DNA of 64,000 nucleotides. It comes from Sphingomonas abaci (GTDB lineage Bacteria > Pseudomonadota > Alphaproteobacteria > Sphingomonadales > Sphingomonadaceae). A program made the position numbers and the translations under genes. The notes beneath the pieces were generated by a model, which was not told the DNA's origin, made no database searches, and saw only the letters and a program-made list of their open reading frames with translations. The DNA lies in assembly GCF_014199625.1 (NCBI RefSeq), contig NZ_JACHNY010000003.1:62001-126000 (forward strand), in the 5' to 3' direction. Shown piece by piece: positions 1 through 9,511 of the stretch (position 1 is the stretch's first letter; each line of letters begins with the position of its first letter).

Positions 1-1
1 G

Positions 2-586
2 ATCGCGCGGGCGCATGCGGTGCTGCTCTGCTGGTATCCGGGGCAGGAGGGCGGCACCGCCATGGCGGAGGCGCTGTTCGGCCGGATCAATCCGGGCGCG
101 AAGCTGCCGGTGACGGTGGCGCGCGAGGTCGGGCAGGTGCCGATCTATTACAATGCCAAGCCGTCGACCGGGCGCGGCTATCTGTTCGCGGACGGCGCGC
201 CCCTGTTCCCGTTCGGCCATGGCCTCAGCTACACCCGCTTCGCCATCGGCGCGCCGCGCCTGTCCGCCCCGACGATCGGTCGGGCCGGCCGCGTGACCGT
301 CGAGGTCGACGTCGCCAATATCGGCGACCGGGCGGGCGACGAGGTGGTGCAGCTCTACGTCCACGATCAGGTCGCCTCGGTCGCGCGGCCGGTCAAGGAG
401 CTGAAGGGATTCGAGCGGGTGACGCTGGCGCCCGGCGAACGGCGGACGCTGCGCTTCGTGCTGGGGCCGGAGGCGTTCCGGATGATCGACGCCGACCTGC
501 GCGAGACGGTGGAGCCGGGCCGGTTCACGATCATGGCGGGCGGCAATTCGGTCGAGCTGAAATCGGCGGAGCTGGAGATCGCCTAG
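2..586 (+). CDS. GH3 family beta-glycosidase, C-terminal part (cut by window start)
   Basis: The reading frame is open from the first bases of the window, so the N-terminal catalytic barrel is missing and about 194 residues remain. They show the end of the GH3 C-terminal domain (WYPGQEGGTAMAEALFG, then NPGAKLPVT; GH3 enzymes usually have GQEGG and NPSGKLPVT here) followed by a fibronectin type III-like domain beginning near VEVDVANIGDRAGDEVVQLY. GH3 enzymes hydrolyse beta-glucosides, xylosides or related bonds, often in the periplasm. The substrate cannot be read from this fragment because the nucleophile region lies outside the window. The gene ends with TAG and is followed by about 190 bases without a gene. 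Confidence 0.9.
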   Translation: MARAHAVLLCWYPGQEGGTAMAEALFGRINPGAKLPVTVAREVGQVPIYYNAKPSTGRGYLFADGAPLFPFGHGLSYTRFAIGAPRLSAPTIGRAGRVTVEVDVANIGDRAGDEVVQLYVHDQVASVARPVKELKGFERVTLAPGERRTLRFVLGPEAFRMIDADLRETVEPGRFTIMAGGNSVELKSAELEIA

Positions 587-780
587 CGGCGGATCGGGAT
601 GCGGGGAGGGATGAATGGCTGCCTTGGCAGGAGCATGGCGGGTCGACGCGCAAGCCCGGCGAAACCGGAAGGCACCCCGCGCCGGCGCCTTGCCGGGATA
701 GCTTCACCCGCCATTCACCCGCGTCCTGCCAAGCGCCGGCCCCGTTGATCCCCTCCGGTTTTTCGCGGATAGCTGCACCC

Positions 781-2139
781 ATGAAGCGTCCCACCGCTCG
801 CCTGGCCGCCTTGGCCGCCGCGCTCCTCGTCTGGGCGCAGCCGGTCGCCGCGCAATCGATCCTGCGCGATGCCGAGACCGAGGCGATGTTCCACGACATG
901 TCGGCGGACATCGTCAAGGCCGCCGGCCTCAATCCGCGCGACGTGCAGATCGTCCTGATCAACGACGGCTCGATCAACGCCTTCGTCGCGGGCGGGCAGA
1001 TCGTCTATATCCATTCCGGCCTGATCGAGGCGGCGAGCAACGCCAACGAGGTGCAGGGCGTGATCGCGCACGAGGTCGGCCATATCGCCGACGGCCATGT
1101 CCTGTCGGGCGAGGCGGCGATGAAGCCGGCGATGGGCATGACCATCCTGTCGATGGTGCTGGGCCTGGCGGCGATGGCGGCCGGATCGGGCGATGCGGGC
1201 GCCGGCATCATGGCGATGGGCCAACAGGCGGCGATGGGCAAATACCTGTCGTTCAGCCGCACCCAGGAATCGACCGCGGACGCCTCCGCCGTCCGCTATC
1301 TCGACACCGCCGGGGTCAGCGGCAGGGGGATGCTGACCTTCTTCAAGAAGCTGGCGAACCAGGAATATCGCTACGGCACCGCCAATATCGATCCGTTCAT
1401 GCAAACCCACCCGCTGTCGGGCGAGCGCATCGCCAACCTGACCGCCGACATCCAGAAGTCCAAGGCCTATAACGCCAGGCCGGACCCGGCGCTGGAGGAG
1501 CGGTTCCGCCGGGTGAAGGCCAAGCTGCTCGGCTATGTCGCCGAACCGTCGCGGACGCTGGCCGAATATCCGGAGACCGACCAGTCGCTCTACGCGCATT
1601 ATGCGCGCGCCTATGCCTATCACAAGGGCGGCTATCCCGACAAAGCCGATGCCGAGGCGGCGGCGCTGATCGTCGCGCAGCCGCACGATCCGTACTTCCA
1701 GGAGATCCAGGGGCAGATCCTGCTGGAGGCGGGCAAGCCGCGCCTGGCGCTCGGACCGTTGCGCGCCGCGACCGAGGGGTCGCGCAGCAATCCGCTGATC
1801 GCCACCACCTATGGCCATGCGCTGATCGCGACCGAGGACAAGGCGAACCTGCCCGAGGCGATCCGCGTGCTGCGCATCGCCACGCAGCGCGACGACGACA
1901 ATCCCTGGGCCTGGATGCAGCTCGGCACCGCCTATGAGCAGAGCGGCGACACGGCGCGCGCCGCGCTCGCCACCGCCGAGCGGGCTCAAATGACCGGCGA
2001 CCAACGAACCGCCGTGCAGTCCGCGCGTTACGCCATGGCCAATATCCCCGCCAACACGCCCGACTGGATTCGCGCGCAAGACATCGCGATGACCTCCGGC
2101 GACGCGCTGGCCAGCGACAGGAAGAAGAAAAGACGATGA
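781..2139 (+). CDS. Exported M48 family metalloprotease with TPR region
   Basis: 452 residues. The N-terminus (MKRPTARLAALAAALLVWAQPVAAQ) is a signal peptide, so the protein is probably periplasmic. The zinc site HEVGH lies at residues 97-101 and the third ligand is probably Glu163 in TQESTAD. A hydrophobic segment lies between them, and the C-terminal half is alpha-helical with TPR-like repeats. This is the layout of BepA/YfgC-type proteases, which check assembly of outer-membrane proteins such as LptD. An upstream in-frame TTG at 745 exists, but the ATG at 781 places the signal peptide correctly. The stop overlaps the start of the DsbA-like gene (ATGA), so the two are probably co-translated and both act on envelope protein quality. 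Confidence 0.9.
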   Translation: MKRPTARLAALAAALLVWAQPVAAQSILRDAETEAMFHDMSADIVKAAGLNPRDVQIVLINDGSINAFVAGGQIVYIHSGLIEAASNANEVQGVIAHEVGHIADGHVLSGEAAMKPAMGMTILSMVLGLAAMAAGSGDAGAGIMAMGQQAAMGKYLSFSRTQESTADASAVRYLDTAGVSGRGMLTFFKKLANQEYRYGTANIDPFMQTHPLSGERIANLTADIQKSKAYNARPDPALEERFRRVKAKLLGYVAEPSRTLAEYPETDQSLYAHYARAYAYHKGGYPDKADAEAAALIVAQPHDPYFQEIQGQILLEAGKPRLALGPLRAATEGSRSNPLIATTYGHALIATEDKANLPEAIRVLRIATQRDDDNPWAWMQLGTAYEQSGDTARAALATAERAQMTGDQRTAVQSARYAMANIPANTPDWIRAQDIAMTSGDALASDRKKKRR

Positions 2140-2834
2140 GAATCCTGACGCTCGCGCTGGTCGCGGTGGCCGGCGGGCTGGTCGGTGGCGGCGCGGTCCA
2201 CCTGCTCGGCGATCGTGCCGGGTCGGGCGAGGCCGTGCGGACCTATCTGCTCGCGCATCCCGAAATCCTGCCCGAGGCGATGGCGAAGCTGCAGGCGCAG
2301 GAATCGGGCAAGTCGGTCGCCGCCAACCGCGCCGCGATCACCACGCCGTTCGGCAGCGCCTATGCCGGCAATCCGCGCGGCGACGTCACTTTGGTGGAAT
2401 ATTACGACTATAACTGCGGCTATTGCCGCGCCAGCCTGCCCGCGATCCGCCAGCTGGTCGCCAGCGACCCCAAGCTGCGGGTGGTGTTCCGCGAATTGCC
2501 GATCCTGGCGCCGACCAGCCGCGATGCCGCGCGGATGAGCCTGCTCGCCGCCGCGCAAGGCAAGTTCGCCGCCTTTCACGACGCGCTCTATGGCGGCGGC
2601 CGGGTGACGCCCGAGAGCATCGCCGCCGCCGCGGCCAAGGCCGGCGTCGACACCCGGCAACTCGCCGCGATGACCCCGAAGCTGGATGCGGAGATCGCCG
2701 GCAACCTGGCGATGGCCGGCCAGCTGGGCTTCACCGGCACGCCGTCCTGGGTGGTGGGCGACCAGGTTCTGTCTGGCGCGTTGCCGCCAGAGGACCTTGC
2801 CAAGGCGATCGCCGCGGCGCGAAAAGCCGCATGA
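2136..2834 (+). CDS. DsbA-family thiol:disulfide oxidoreductase
   Basis: 232 residues. An uncleaved anchor or signal peptide occupies about residues 1-25. The thioredoxin fold follows, with a CGYC active site at residues 94-97 ([10 protein letters not shown]) and a cis-proline loop in [12 protein letters not shown]. The region before the active site resembles the Com1/ScsC-like subgroup with an N-terminal helical extension. It would form or isomerise disulfides in exported proteins. It overlaps the preceding M48 protease by 4 bases and the following ABC ATPase start by 4 bases, so the three genes probably form one transcript. Redox direction (oxidase or isomerase) cannot be judged from sequence alone. 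Confidence 0.9.
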   Translation: MRILTLALVAVAGGLVGGGAVHLLGDRAGSGEAVRTYLLAHPEILPEAMAKLQAQESGKSVAANRAAITTPFGSAYAGNPRGDVTLVEYYDYNCGYCRASLPAIRQLVASDPKLRVVFRELPILAPTSRDAARMSLLAAAQGKFAAFHDALYGGGRVTPESIAAAAAKAGVDTRQLAAMTPKLDAEIAGNLAMAGQLGFTGTPSWVVGDQVLSGALPPEDLAKAIAAARKAA

Positions 2835-3772
2835 GCCCCGATACCAACAGCGCGATCCTGCGCCTGCAAGGCGTCTCCAAACAGTATCGCGACGGGCCGA
2901 CCGCGCTCCATTCGGTCGATCTCGACATCCGGCGCGGCGAGATTTTCGCGCTGCTCGGGCCGAACGGCGCGGGCAAGACGACGCTGATCTCGATCGTTTG
3001 CGGCATCGTCACCGCGTCCGCGGGCACGATCCTGGTCGACGGACATGACGCGCAGGCCGACTACAAGGCGGCGCGGCGGCGGATCGGGCTGGTGCCGCAG
3101 GAGCTGGCGACCGACGCGTTCGAGACGGTGCTCGCCACCGTCTCCTTCTCGCGCCGGCTGTTCGGCCGCGCCGCCGACCCCGCCTATGTCGAACGGCTCC
3201 TGCGCGACCTGTCGCTGTGGGAGAAGCGGTCGGCCAAGATCAAGGACCTGTCGGGCGGGATGAAGCGCCGTGTGCTGATCGCCAAGGCGCTGGCGCATGA
3301 GCCCGAGCTGCTGTTCCTCGACGAACCCTCCGCCGGAGTCGACGTGGCGCTGCGCCGCGACATGTGGACGCTGGTGCGGTCGCTGCGCGATCGCGGCGTG
3401 ACCATCATCCTGACCACGCATTATATCGAGGAGGCCGAGGAGATGGCCGACCGGGTCGGCGTGATCGCCCGGGGCCGGCTGCTGCTGGTCGAGGACAAGG
3501 CGGCGCTGATGCGGAAGCTGGGCAAGCGCGAACTGGACCTGACGCTGGTCGAGCCGCTGGGCCAGGTGCCGGTGGAACTGGCCGAATGGAGCCCGACGCT
3601 GGAACATGACGGCCATGTGCTCCGCTATGTCTTCAACGCCACCGACGAGCACACCGGCATCCCCGGCTTTCTGCGCCGGGTCGGCGACCTCGGCCTCCAT
3701 TTCAAGGACCTGGAGACCGCCAAGTCGAGCCTGGAGGATATCTTCGTCGATCTGGTGGAGCGCGAGCGGTGA
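2831..3772 (+). CDS. ABC transporter ATP-binding protein (ABC-2 exporter type)
   Basis: 313 residues. Walker A is GPNGAGKT at 43-50, the signature is LSGGM at 140-144, and Walker B runs into [12 protein letters not shown] near 160-171. An H-loop follows in [16 protein letters not shown]. The C-terminal 80 residues are the extra domain common in DrrA/YadG-like exporters. It powers the permease at 3978-4739. The start at 2831 overlaps the dsbA-like stop (ATGA). The frame is open further upstream, but that part lies within the dsbA-like gene and does not look like protein of this family. The transported substrate is unknown. Confidence 0.93.
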   Translation: MSPDTNSAILRLQGVSKQYRDGPTALHSVDLDIRRGEIFALLGPNGAGKTTLISIVCGIVTASAGTILVDGHDAQADYKAARRRIGLVPQELATDAFETVLATVSFSRRLFGRAADPAYVERLLRDLSLWEKRSAKIKDLSGGMKRRVLIAKALAHEPELLFLDEPSAGVDVALRRDMWTLVRSLRDRGVTIILTTHYIEEAEEMADRVGVIARGRLLLVEDKAALMRKLGKRELDLTLVEPLGQVPVELAEWSPTLEHDGHVLRYVFNATDEHTGIPGFLRRVGDLGLHFKDLETAKSSLEDIFVDLVERER

Positions 3773-3830
3773 GGGGGGCGATCGATACGATGACCTATGC
3801 ACCCCCTTCTTCCACCTCGCTTCCTTCTAC

Positions 3831-3920
3831 CACCCCGGCGGAGGCCGGGGTCCAGTCGGGCGACGTATATGGTCACTCGCGAATCTCCTCCAACGGGATC
3901 CCGGCCTTTGCCGGGATGGT
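3831..3920. repeat. Paired inverted GC-rich palindromic repeat
   Basis: Between the ABC ATPase and permease genes lie two palindromic blocks in opposite orientation: CCCCGGCGGAGGCCGGGG near 3832 and GGATCCCGGCCTTTGCCGGG near 3896. The same core is found in other gaps of this window, so this is a dispersed intergenic element resembling REP/MITE-like repeats. It lies inside a probable operon and could form an RNA hairpin. Confidence 0.75.
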
Positions 3921-3977
3921 AGGGAGTGGTCGAACCTTGGCGGCCAGACCAATGGCACCTCACCCTGGAGTCCGATC

Positions 3978-4739
3978 ATGAACCTTCACGGCATCTGGGC
4001 CATCTACCGCTTCGAGATGGCGCGGTTCGGGCGGACGATCTGGACCAGCCTGGCGGTGCCCGTCATCACCACATCGCTCTATTTCATCGTCTTCGGCTCG
4101 GCGATCGGGTCGCAGATGCGCGAGGTGTCGGGGGTGCCTTACGGCGCGTTCATCGTGCCCGGGCTGATGCTGCTCGCGATCTTCTCGGAGAGCATTCTCA
4201 ACGCGTCGCTCGGCATCTACATGCCCAAGTTCACCGGCACCATCTACGAGATTCTGTCCGCGCCGCTGTCGCCGATCGAAACGGTGCTGGGCTATGTCGG
4301 CGCGGCCACGACCAAGTCGCTGCTGATCGGCCTGATCATCTTCGCCACCGCGCATCTGTTCGTCGACCTGCCGGTCGCGCATCCCGTCCTGATGCTGCTC
4401 TATCTGCTGCTGGTCGCGGCGGCCTTCTGCCTGTTCGGCTTCGCCATCGGCATCCTCGCCAATGGCTTTGAGCAACTGCAGGTCGTGCCGCTGCTGATCG
4501 TCACGCCGCTCACCTTTCTGGGCGGCGCCTTCTATTCGGTGCAGATCCTGCCCGAGCCGTGGCGGACGGTGACGCTGTTCAATCCGGTCGTCTACCTGAT
4601 CAACGGCTTCCGCTGGACGTTCTTCGGGCAGAGCGATGTCGGGGTCGGAATCAGCCTAGGCGTTTCCTTCGCCTTCCTGTGCGCGTGCTTGGCCTTCGTC
4701 ACGATCATCTTCCGGACGGGCTGGCGGCTGAAGGCGTAG
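3978..4739 (+). CDS. ABC-2 type transporter permease
   Basis: 253 residues with about six hydrophobic segments. It begins [20 protein letters not shown] and has the ABC-2 family pattern, including [20 protein letters not shown] before the last membrane helices, and it ends in a short basic tail. It forms the membrane part of the exporter driven by the ATPase at 2831-3772, separated from it by a 205-base gap that holds a palindromic repeat. The ATG at 3978 is chosen because the longer open frame upstream runs through the repeat and does not look like protein. Its last 35 bases overlap the convergent CPBP protease gene on the other strand. Confidence 0.92.
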   Translation: MNLHGIWAIYRFEMARFGRTIWTSLAVPVITTSLYFIVFGSAIGSQMREVSGVPYGAFIVPGLMLLAIFSESILNASLGIYMPKFTGTIYEILSAPLSPIETVLGYVGAATTKSLLIGLIIFATAHLFVDLPVAHPVLMLLYLLLVAAAFCLFGFAIGILANGFEQLQVVPLLIVTPLTFLGGAFYSVQILPEPWRTVTLFNPVVYLINGFRWTFFGQSDVGVGISLGVSFAFLCACLAFVTIIFRTGWRLKA

Positions 4740-5412
4740 ACTGAATTCTGAGCGCCGGCCAGATCACCAGTCCGTTCAGGTCCACCAGCATGTGGAGCAG
4801 CACGACCAGCCATAGCGCGCCGCTCTCCAGATAGACCCAGGCCATCACCGCGCCGAGCAGCGTCGTCGCCACCATGCCGCGCCAGCCCTGATAGCGGTGC
4901 ATCGCGCCGAAGATCAGCGTCGCCAGCCCGAATCCGGCCCAGGCGTTCCCGGTGGCCAGCGTGATGAGCAACGGCAGCAACAGGCGGAAGAACGGCTCCT
5001 CGGTCGTGCCGGCCACGATCGCGACGGCAAGCCCCCAGGGCAGCTCGTGCCGGTCGCGCGGCATCAGCGCGCCGGGATTGCCGATCGGTCGGCCGCCAGC
5101 CCGAGCCCGCCAGGCCGCGACCGCCAGGCCCAGCAGCGTGCCGCCGAGCGCCCCGGCGATCACCTCGTGCGGGACGAGCGCGGGCAGGGCCTCGCGTACC
5201 GGCAGGAAGACCGCCGGCAGCCCGGCCAGCGTCGCCCAGCCGTTCAGCACCGCCAGCGACACGAGCACCGGCAGCAGGAATGCCGCCAGCGCCCGCATCA
5301 CCCAAGCCCGGTACATCGCGTCGCGACCCCGGGCGCGGTCCTTGGGCCGTACGAACCAGCCCGCCGCCACCAGCGAACTGGCCAGCAGCAGCAGGGGAAG
5401 CGCGTGGCTCAC
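4705..5412 (-). CDS. CPBP family intramembrane glutamic protease
   Basis: 235 residues, mostly membrane helices. The CPBP (CAAX protease/bacteriocin-processing) motifs are visible: EEPFFR with Glu138, Glu139 and Arg143, then FGAMHR with His172, and a final His207 in LLHMLVD. These residues form the active site of Rce1/MroQ-like proteases in the membrane. The start is a GTG that overlaps the glpX stop (GTGA), so the gene is probably translated by coupling with glpX. The 3' end overlaps the convergent ABC permease gene. The target protein is unknown, and many members of the family have no assigned substrate. Confidence 0.88.
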   Translation of the reverse strand: MSHALPLLLLASSLVAAGWFVRPKDRARGRDAMYRAWVMRALAAFLLPVLVSLAVLNGWATLAGLPAVFLPVREALPALVPHEVIAGALGGTLLGLAVAAWRARAGGRPIGNPGALMPRDRHELPWGLAVAIVAGTTEEPFFRLLLPLLITLATGNAWAGFGLATLIFGAMHRYQGWRGMVATTLLGAVMAWVYLESGALWLVVLLHMLVDLNGLVIWPALRIQSTPSAASPSGR

Positions 5413-6374
5413 CCCAGGCGATGCTCGCCCTTCACCCAGCGCACCGTGCCGGACGAGGCGCGCATCACGACGCTTTCGGTGGTCATCATCCCGGCCCGGC
5501 GCTTGACGCCGGCCAGCAGCGACCCGTCGGTCACGCCGGTCGCGGCGAAGATGCAGTCGCCCTTGGCCAGATCGGTCAGGTCGTATTGCCGGTCGAGATC
5601 GGTCACGCCCCATTTGGCGGCGCGGGCGCGCTCGTCGTCATTGCGGAACAGCAGCCGGCCCTTGAATTGCCCGCCGACGCAGCGCAGCGCCGCGCAGGCT
5701 AACACTCCTTCGGGCGCACCGCCCGATCCCATATAGATGTCGATCGTCGTGTCCGGGTTGGTCGTCGCGATCACGCCCGCGACGTCACCGTCGCCGATCA
5801 GCACCACGCCGCAGCCGATCGACCGCAACTCGGCGATCAGCGCCTCGTGGCGGGGCCGGTCGAGCACGCAGGCGACGATGTCGCTGGGCTTCACGCCCTT
5901 GGCGGCGGCCACGGCGGCGACATTCTCGGTCACCGACTTGTCGAGGTCGATGACGTTGTCGGGCAGGCCGGGGCCGACCGCGATCTTGTCCATATAGACG
6001 TCCGGCGCGTTGAGCAGGCCGCCGCGCTCCGCGATCGCCAGCACCGCCAGGCTGTTTGGCCCGGCCTTGGCGCAGATCGTGGTTCCTTCCAGCGGGTCGA
6101 GCGCGATGTCGATCTCCGGGCCCGCGCCGGTGCCGACCTTCTCGCCGATATAGAGCATCGGCGCCTCGTCGCGTTCGCCCTCGCCGATCACCACGGTGCC
6201 GTCCATGTCCAGCTCGTTGAGCGCGGCGCGCATCGCCTCGACGGCCGCGGCATCCGCGGCCTTCTCGTCGCCGCGCCCGACCAGCGTCGAGGCGGCGATC
6301 GCCGCCGCCTCGGTCACCCGGACCATTTCGAGGACGAGCACGCGGTCGAGGACGTTGCTGGCAGTCGCGATCAT
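5409..6374 (-). CDS. glpX: Class II fructose-1,6-bisphosphatase (GlpX)
   Basis: 321 residues, the usual length. It shows the class II signatures GEGERDEAPML (around 64-74) and DPLEGT (93-98), which bind metal and substrate in the Li-sensitive phosphatase fold. It converts fructose-1,6-bisphosphate to fructose-6-phosphate in gluconeogenesis. The start at 6374 (MIATASNVLDRVL) fits the family N-terminus. The frame continues upstream to 6485 but that part does not resemble the family. The CPBP protease gene overlaps its stop. In many alphaproteobacteria glpX follows a homoserine dehydrogenase gene, which is not the case here; the upstream neighbour is rne. Confidence 0.95.
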   Translation of the reverse strand: MIATASNVLDRVLVLEMVRVTEAAAIAASTLVGRGDEKAADAAAVEAMRAALNELDMDGTVVIGEGERDEAPMLYIGEKVGTGAGPEIDIALDPLEGTTICAKAGPNSLAVLAIAERGGLLNAPDVYMDKIAVGPGLPDNVIDLDKSVTENVAAVAAAKGVKPSDIVACVLDRPRHEALIAELRSIGCGVVLIGDGDVAGVIATTNPDTTIDIYMGSGGAPEGVLACAALRCVGGQFKGRLLFRNDDERARAAKWGVTDLDRQYDLTDLAKGDCIFAATGVTDGSLLAGVKRRAGMMTTESVVMRASSGTVRWVKGEHRLG

Positions 6375-6404
6375 AGGGGTCTCCGTGGCGGACGATGCGT
6401 TGAA

Positions 6405-6419
6405 CACGTTAAACACGTG
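6405..6419 (-). promoter_or_regulatory. Palindrome before glpX, possible operator
   Basis: CACGT-N5-ACGTG, a perfect 5-bp inverted repeat, ends 31 bases before the glpX ATG. It also reads as two direct copies of AACACGT. Its position fits an operator or promoter element. No regulator is identified, and a 5-bp arm can arise by chance. Confidence 0.3.
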
Positions 6420-6698
6420 AATAGCCCGGCGGGTTGCGGCGGGCAAGCGCGGCGTGTGTGCATTGTCGCCGTCGAGCGGTGGCACGGAGAAGACGCCAGC
6501 TGCAGGGAACCGGGCGTTTCCTTTCCCTCGACCTCCCGCCCGGCCGAGGCGGAACCGGTGCGAACCTCACCATAGCCGCGCGGCGGCGGCGGGAACCCGG
6601 CCGCGGAGCGTCTGCGGGGTCGTCCGCAATGGCCCGCAACTGGACTCCGGCCGTGGCCGTCGTGGCAGGCGGGGCGGACCCGTTCCCGCCGGCGGCAC

Positions 6699-6741
6699 GA
6701 AAAAGCCCGGCGACGATGCGGGAAAGCATCGTCGCCGGGCC
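6699..6741 (-). terminator. Rho-independent terminator of rne
   Basis: A perfect 15-bp stem (6705-6719 with 6726-6740, loop GGGAAA) is followed on the minus strand by five T residues (6700-6704). It lies about 60 bases after the rne stop codon. Confidence 0.92.
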
Positions 6742-6799
6742 GTCTCGTTCGATGATCGACCGCGCCACGCCCGGAACGGGGCGGGCCGGCCGGATCACG

Positions 6800-9511
6800 T
6801 CAGGCGCCGAAGGTGCGCTGCCACCAGCCGCGACGCGGGGCGTCGCCGGTCGGCGCGGCGGGCTCGGCAACCGAGGGCTGGTCGGCCGGTTCCTCGGCAG
6901 CCGGTTCGTCCGCCGCCGCGTCCGCCACGGCGTCCGGCGCGGCGTCCGGCGCGGGGGCCTCGGCCTCGACCTTCTTCTTGCGGACGCGCTTGGGCCTGGC
7001 CGGCGCGTCCTCGGCGGCCGGCTCGACGACGGGGGCCGGGGCTTCGGCCTCGACCTTCTTCTTGCGGACACGCTTGGGCTTGGCGGGTGCCTCGGCCACC
7101 GCCGCGACCACGGGCTCCGGCTGCGGCGCGGGGGCGACTTCGACCGGCGCGGCCGTCTCGGCCACCGCGGCGCGCGCGCGCGGGCGACGACGCGTCTTCG
7201 GCGCGGGCGCGGCGTCCTCGATCGGGGCGGCGGGGGTTTCGACTTCGGCCTCCGGCTCGACGACGGCGAGCGCGATCGGATCGGTCACCGGGCCGGAATC
7301 GCCCGCATCGGCCGATTCCTCGACGTCGACCGACGGATCGGCCGACACCGGGGTCTCGCCGCCCTCTTGGCGACGACCGCCACGCCGGCCGCGACGGCCC
7401 CGGCGGCGGCGGCGACCACCCTCGGACTCGCCTTCGGCATCGCGCTCGGCATCGCCGTGCACCTGGGGCTCGTCGGACTCGATCGCCTCGACCTCGGTTT
7501 CATCCTCGACCGGCTCGGCGTCGACGTCCGCATCCTCGGCGTCATCTTCGGCCTCGGTCTCGGAACCGGTCTCGACCGAATCGTCGCCCCGGTTGCCGCG
7601 ACGGCCGCGACGGCGGCGGCGACGCTTGCCGCGACCTTCGCCCTCGCTGTCGGCGCGTGCGGCGCGCGGTGCGGGCTCGGCCTCCTCCAGCTCTTCCTCT
7701 TCCTCGATCTCTGCCTCTTCGACGAAGTCCTCCTCGTCTTCCTCGATGACCAGTTCATCGATGCGCGGCGCATAGGCGGGCGGCGGGCCGGAGACGTCGA
7801 CCGTCATCCGCGCGCCTTCCTCCTCGCGATCGGGCAGCACCTCGATCGAGACGCCGTACCGCTCCTCGACCTCGGCGATGTCCGCGCGCTTGCGGTTGAG
7901 GACGTAGATCGCCGCCTCCTGCGACGCACGCAGCGTCAGCAGCGAGCCACGGCCGCGCGCCGCCTCTTCCTCCAGCAGCCGCAGCGCCGACAGCCCCGCC
8001 GACGACGCGGTGCGGACCAGGCCGGTGCCCTCGCAATGCGGGCAGGCCCGGGTCGAGGCCTCCAGCACGCCGGTGCGCAGGCGCTGGCGGCTCATCTCCA
8101 TCAAGCCGAAGCTGGAGATGCGGCCGACCTGGATGCGCGCGCGATCGTTCTTCAGCGCCTCCTTCATCGCCTTCTCGACCTTCCGGACGTTGGACGAATG
8201 GTCCATGTCGATGAAGTCGATGACGACCAGGCCCGCCATGTCGCGCAGGCGGAGCTGGCGGGCGATCTCCTGCGCCGCTTCCAGATTGGTCGCGGTCGCG
8301 GTCTGCTCGATATTGTGTTCGCGGGTAGAACGGCCGGAGTTGATGTCGATCGACACCAATGCCTCGGTCGGGTTGATGACCAGATAGCCACCCGACTTGA
8401 GCTGGACGACCGGGTTGTACATCGCCGCCAGCTGGTCCTCGACATGCGCGCGCTGGAACAGCGGCACCGCGTCGGCATATTGCTTCACCTTGCGGGCATG
8501 CGCCGGCATCAGCAGCCGCATGAAGTCCTTGGCGTGGCGATAGCCTTCCTCGCCCTCGACGATCACCTCGTCGATGTCCTTGTTGTAGATGTCGCGGATC
8601 GCCCGCTTGATCAGGTCGCTGTCGCCGTACACCAGGGCGGGCGCGGAGGAGGTCAGCGTCTTGTCGCGGATTTCGTCCCACAGCCGCGCCAGATAGTCGA
8701 AGTCGCGCTTGATCTCGACCTTGGTGCGCTGGAGCCCGGCAGTGCGGACGATGCAGCCCATCGACGAGGGCAGTTGCAGGTCGGCCATGATCGACTTCAG
8801 CCGCTTGCGGTCGGCCGCGTTCGAGATCTTGCGGCTGATGCCGCCGCCATGCGACGTGTTGGGCATCAGCACGCAGTAGCGGCCGGCGAGCGACAGATAG
8901 GTGGTCAGCGCCGCGCCCTTGTTGCCGCGCTCTTCCTTGACCACCTGCACCAGCAGCACCTGGCGGCGGCGGATCACGTCCTGGATCTTGTAGCGGCGAC
9001 GCAGGTTCATGCGGCGCTGGCGCAGCGCCTCGACCTGGTCGTCATTGCCGCCGGCCTTGGCGGCGCGACGGCGCGGACGGTCGGTCGACTCGCCGCCCTC
9101 CTCGTCGTCGGATTCGGCGGTCTCGTCGTCGAAGCCCGCCTCGTCGTCGAACTCCTCCTCGTCGTCATGGTCGTCGTCGTCATGCGCGTCCTGCTCGGCG
9201 CGCAGCGCGGCTTCCTCGGCGGCGTGCTCGGCCTCTTCGCGCAGCAGCGCGTCGCGATCCTCTTTGGGGATCTGGTAATAGTCCGGGTGGATTTCGGAAA
9301 AGGCGAGGAAGCCGTGGCGGTTGCCGCCGTAATCGACGAACGCCGCCTGCAGCGACGGCTCGACGCGCGTCACCTTGGCGAGATAGATATTGCCCTTGAG
9401 CTGCTTGCGCTCGGCGGACTCGAAGTCGAATTCCTCGATCCGGTTACCTTGGACGACGGCGACCCGGGTCTCTTCCCGGTGGCGTGCGTCGATCAGCATA
9501 CGCGTGGTCAT
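6800..9511 (-). CDS. rne: Ribonuclease E (RNase E/G family)
   Basis: 903 residues. It starts MTTRMLIDARHREETRVAV, the normal RNase E N-terminus. An S1 domain lies near residues 35-85 (NIYLAKVTRVEPSLQAAFVDYGG). An Asp/Glu-rich insert follows at about 100-145. The catalytic acidic motifs are in SIDINSGRST and VVIDFIDMDHSSN, and the zinc link is CPHCEGTG. The C-terminal third is low-complexity, acidic then Ala/Pro/Lys-rich, with two copies of KRVRKKKVEAEAPAP and the end RRGWWQRTFGA. The enzyme is the central endonuclease for mRNA decay and rRNA/tRNA maturation and the scaffold of the degradosome. The 5' leader faces the amidase gene across a 509-base gap, as expected for a gene often autoregulated through its leader. 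Confidence 0.95.
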   Translation of the reverse strand: MTTRMLIDARHREETRVAVVQGNRIEEFDFESAERKQLKGNIYLAKVTRVEPSLQAAFVDYGGNRHGFLAFSEIHPDYYQIPKEDRDALLREEAEHAAEEAALRAEQDAHDDDDHDDEEEFDDEAGFDDETAESDDEEGGESTDRPRRRAAKAGGNDDQVEALRQRRMNLRRRYKIQDVIRRRQVLLVQVVKEERGNKGAALTTYLSLAGRYCVLMPNTSHGGGISRKISNAADRKRLKSIMADLQLPSSMGCIVRTAGLQRTKVEIKRDFDYLARLWDEIRDKTLTSSAPALVYGDSDLIKRAIRDIYNKDIDEVIVEGEEGYRHAKDFMRLLMPAHARKVKQYADAVPLFQRAHVEDQLAAMYNPVVQLKSGGYLVINPTEALVSIDINSGRSTREHNIEQTATATNLEAAQEIARQLRLRDMAGLVVIDFIDMDHSSNVRKVEKAMKEALKNDRARIQVGRISSFGLMEMSRQRLRTGVLEASTRACPHCEGTGLVRTASSAGLSALRLLEEEAARGRGSLLTLRASQEAAIYVLNRKRADIAEVEERYGVSIEVLPDREEEGARMTVDVSGPPPAYAPRIDELVIEEDEEDFVEEAEIEEEEELEEAEPAPRAARADSEGEGRGKRRRRRRGRRGNRGDDSVETGSETEAEDDAEDADVDAEPVEDETEVEAIESDEPQVHGDAERDAEGESEGGRRRRRGRRGRRGGRRQEGGETPVSADPSVDVEESADAGDSGPVTDPIALAVVEPEAEVETPAAPIEDAAPAPKTRRRPRARAAVAETAAPVEVAPAPQPEPVVAAVAEAPAKPKRVRKKKVEAEAPAPVVEPAAEDAPARPKRVRKKKVEAEAPAPDAAPDAVADAAADEPAAEEPADQPSVAEPAAPTGDAPRRGWWQRTFGA

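Larger units (their letters stand above)
6375..6799. other. rne-glpX intergenic region
   Basis: 425 bases between two leftward genes. It holds the rne terminator near 6705-6740 and a short palindrome (6405-6419) close to the glpX start. I see no small gene or RNA in the rest. Confidence 0.6.

Noticed and set aside
715..2079. Long minus-strand frame opposite the M48 protease
   Set aside because: Antisense shadow with Arg/Gly/His-rich composition and no recognisable domain; the plus-strand gene has a signal peptide and HExxH.
7285..7773. Repetitive DNA in the rne C-terminal region as a possible tandem repeat locus
   Set aside because: The repetition is explained by the low-complexity acidic and Arg-rich tail of RNase E; unit length varies and the frame is kept.
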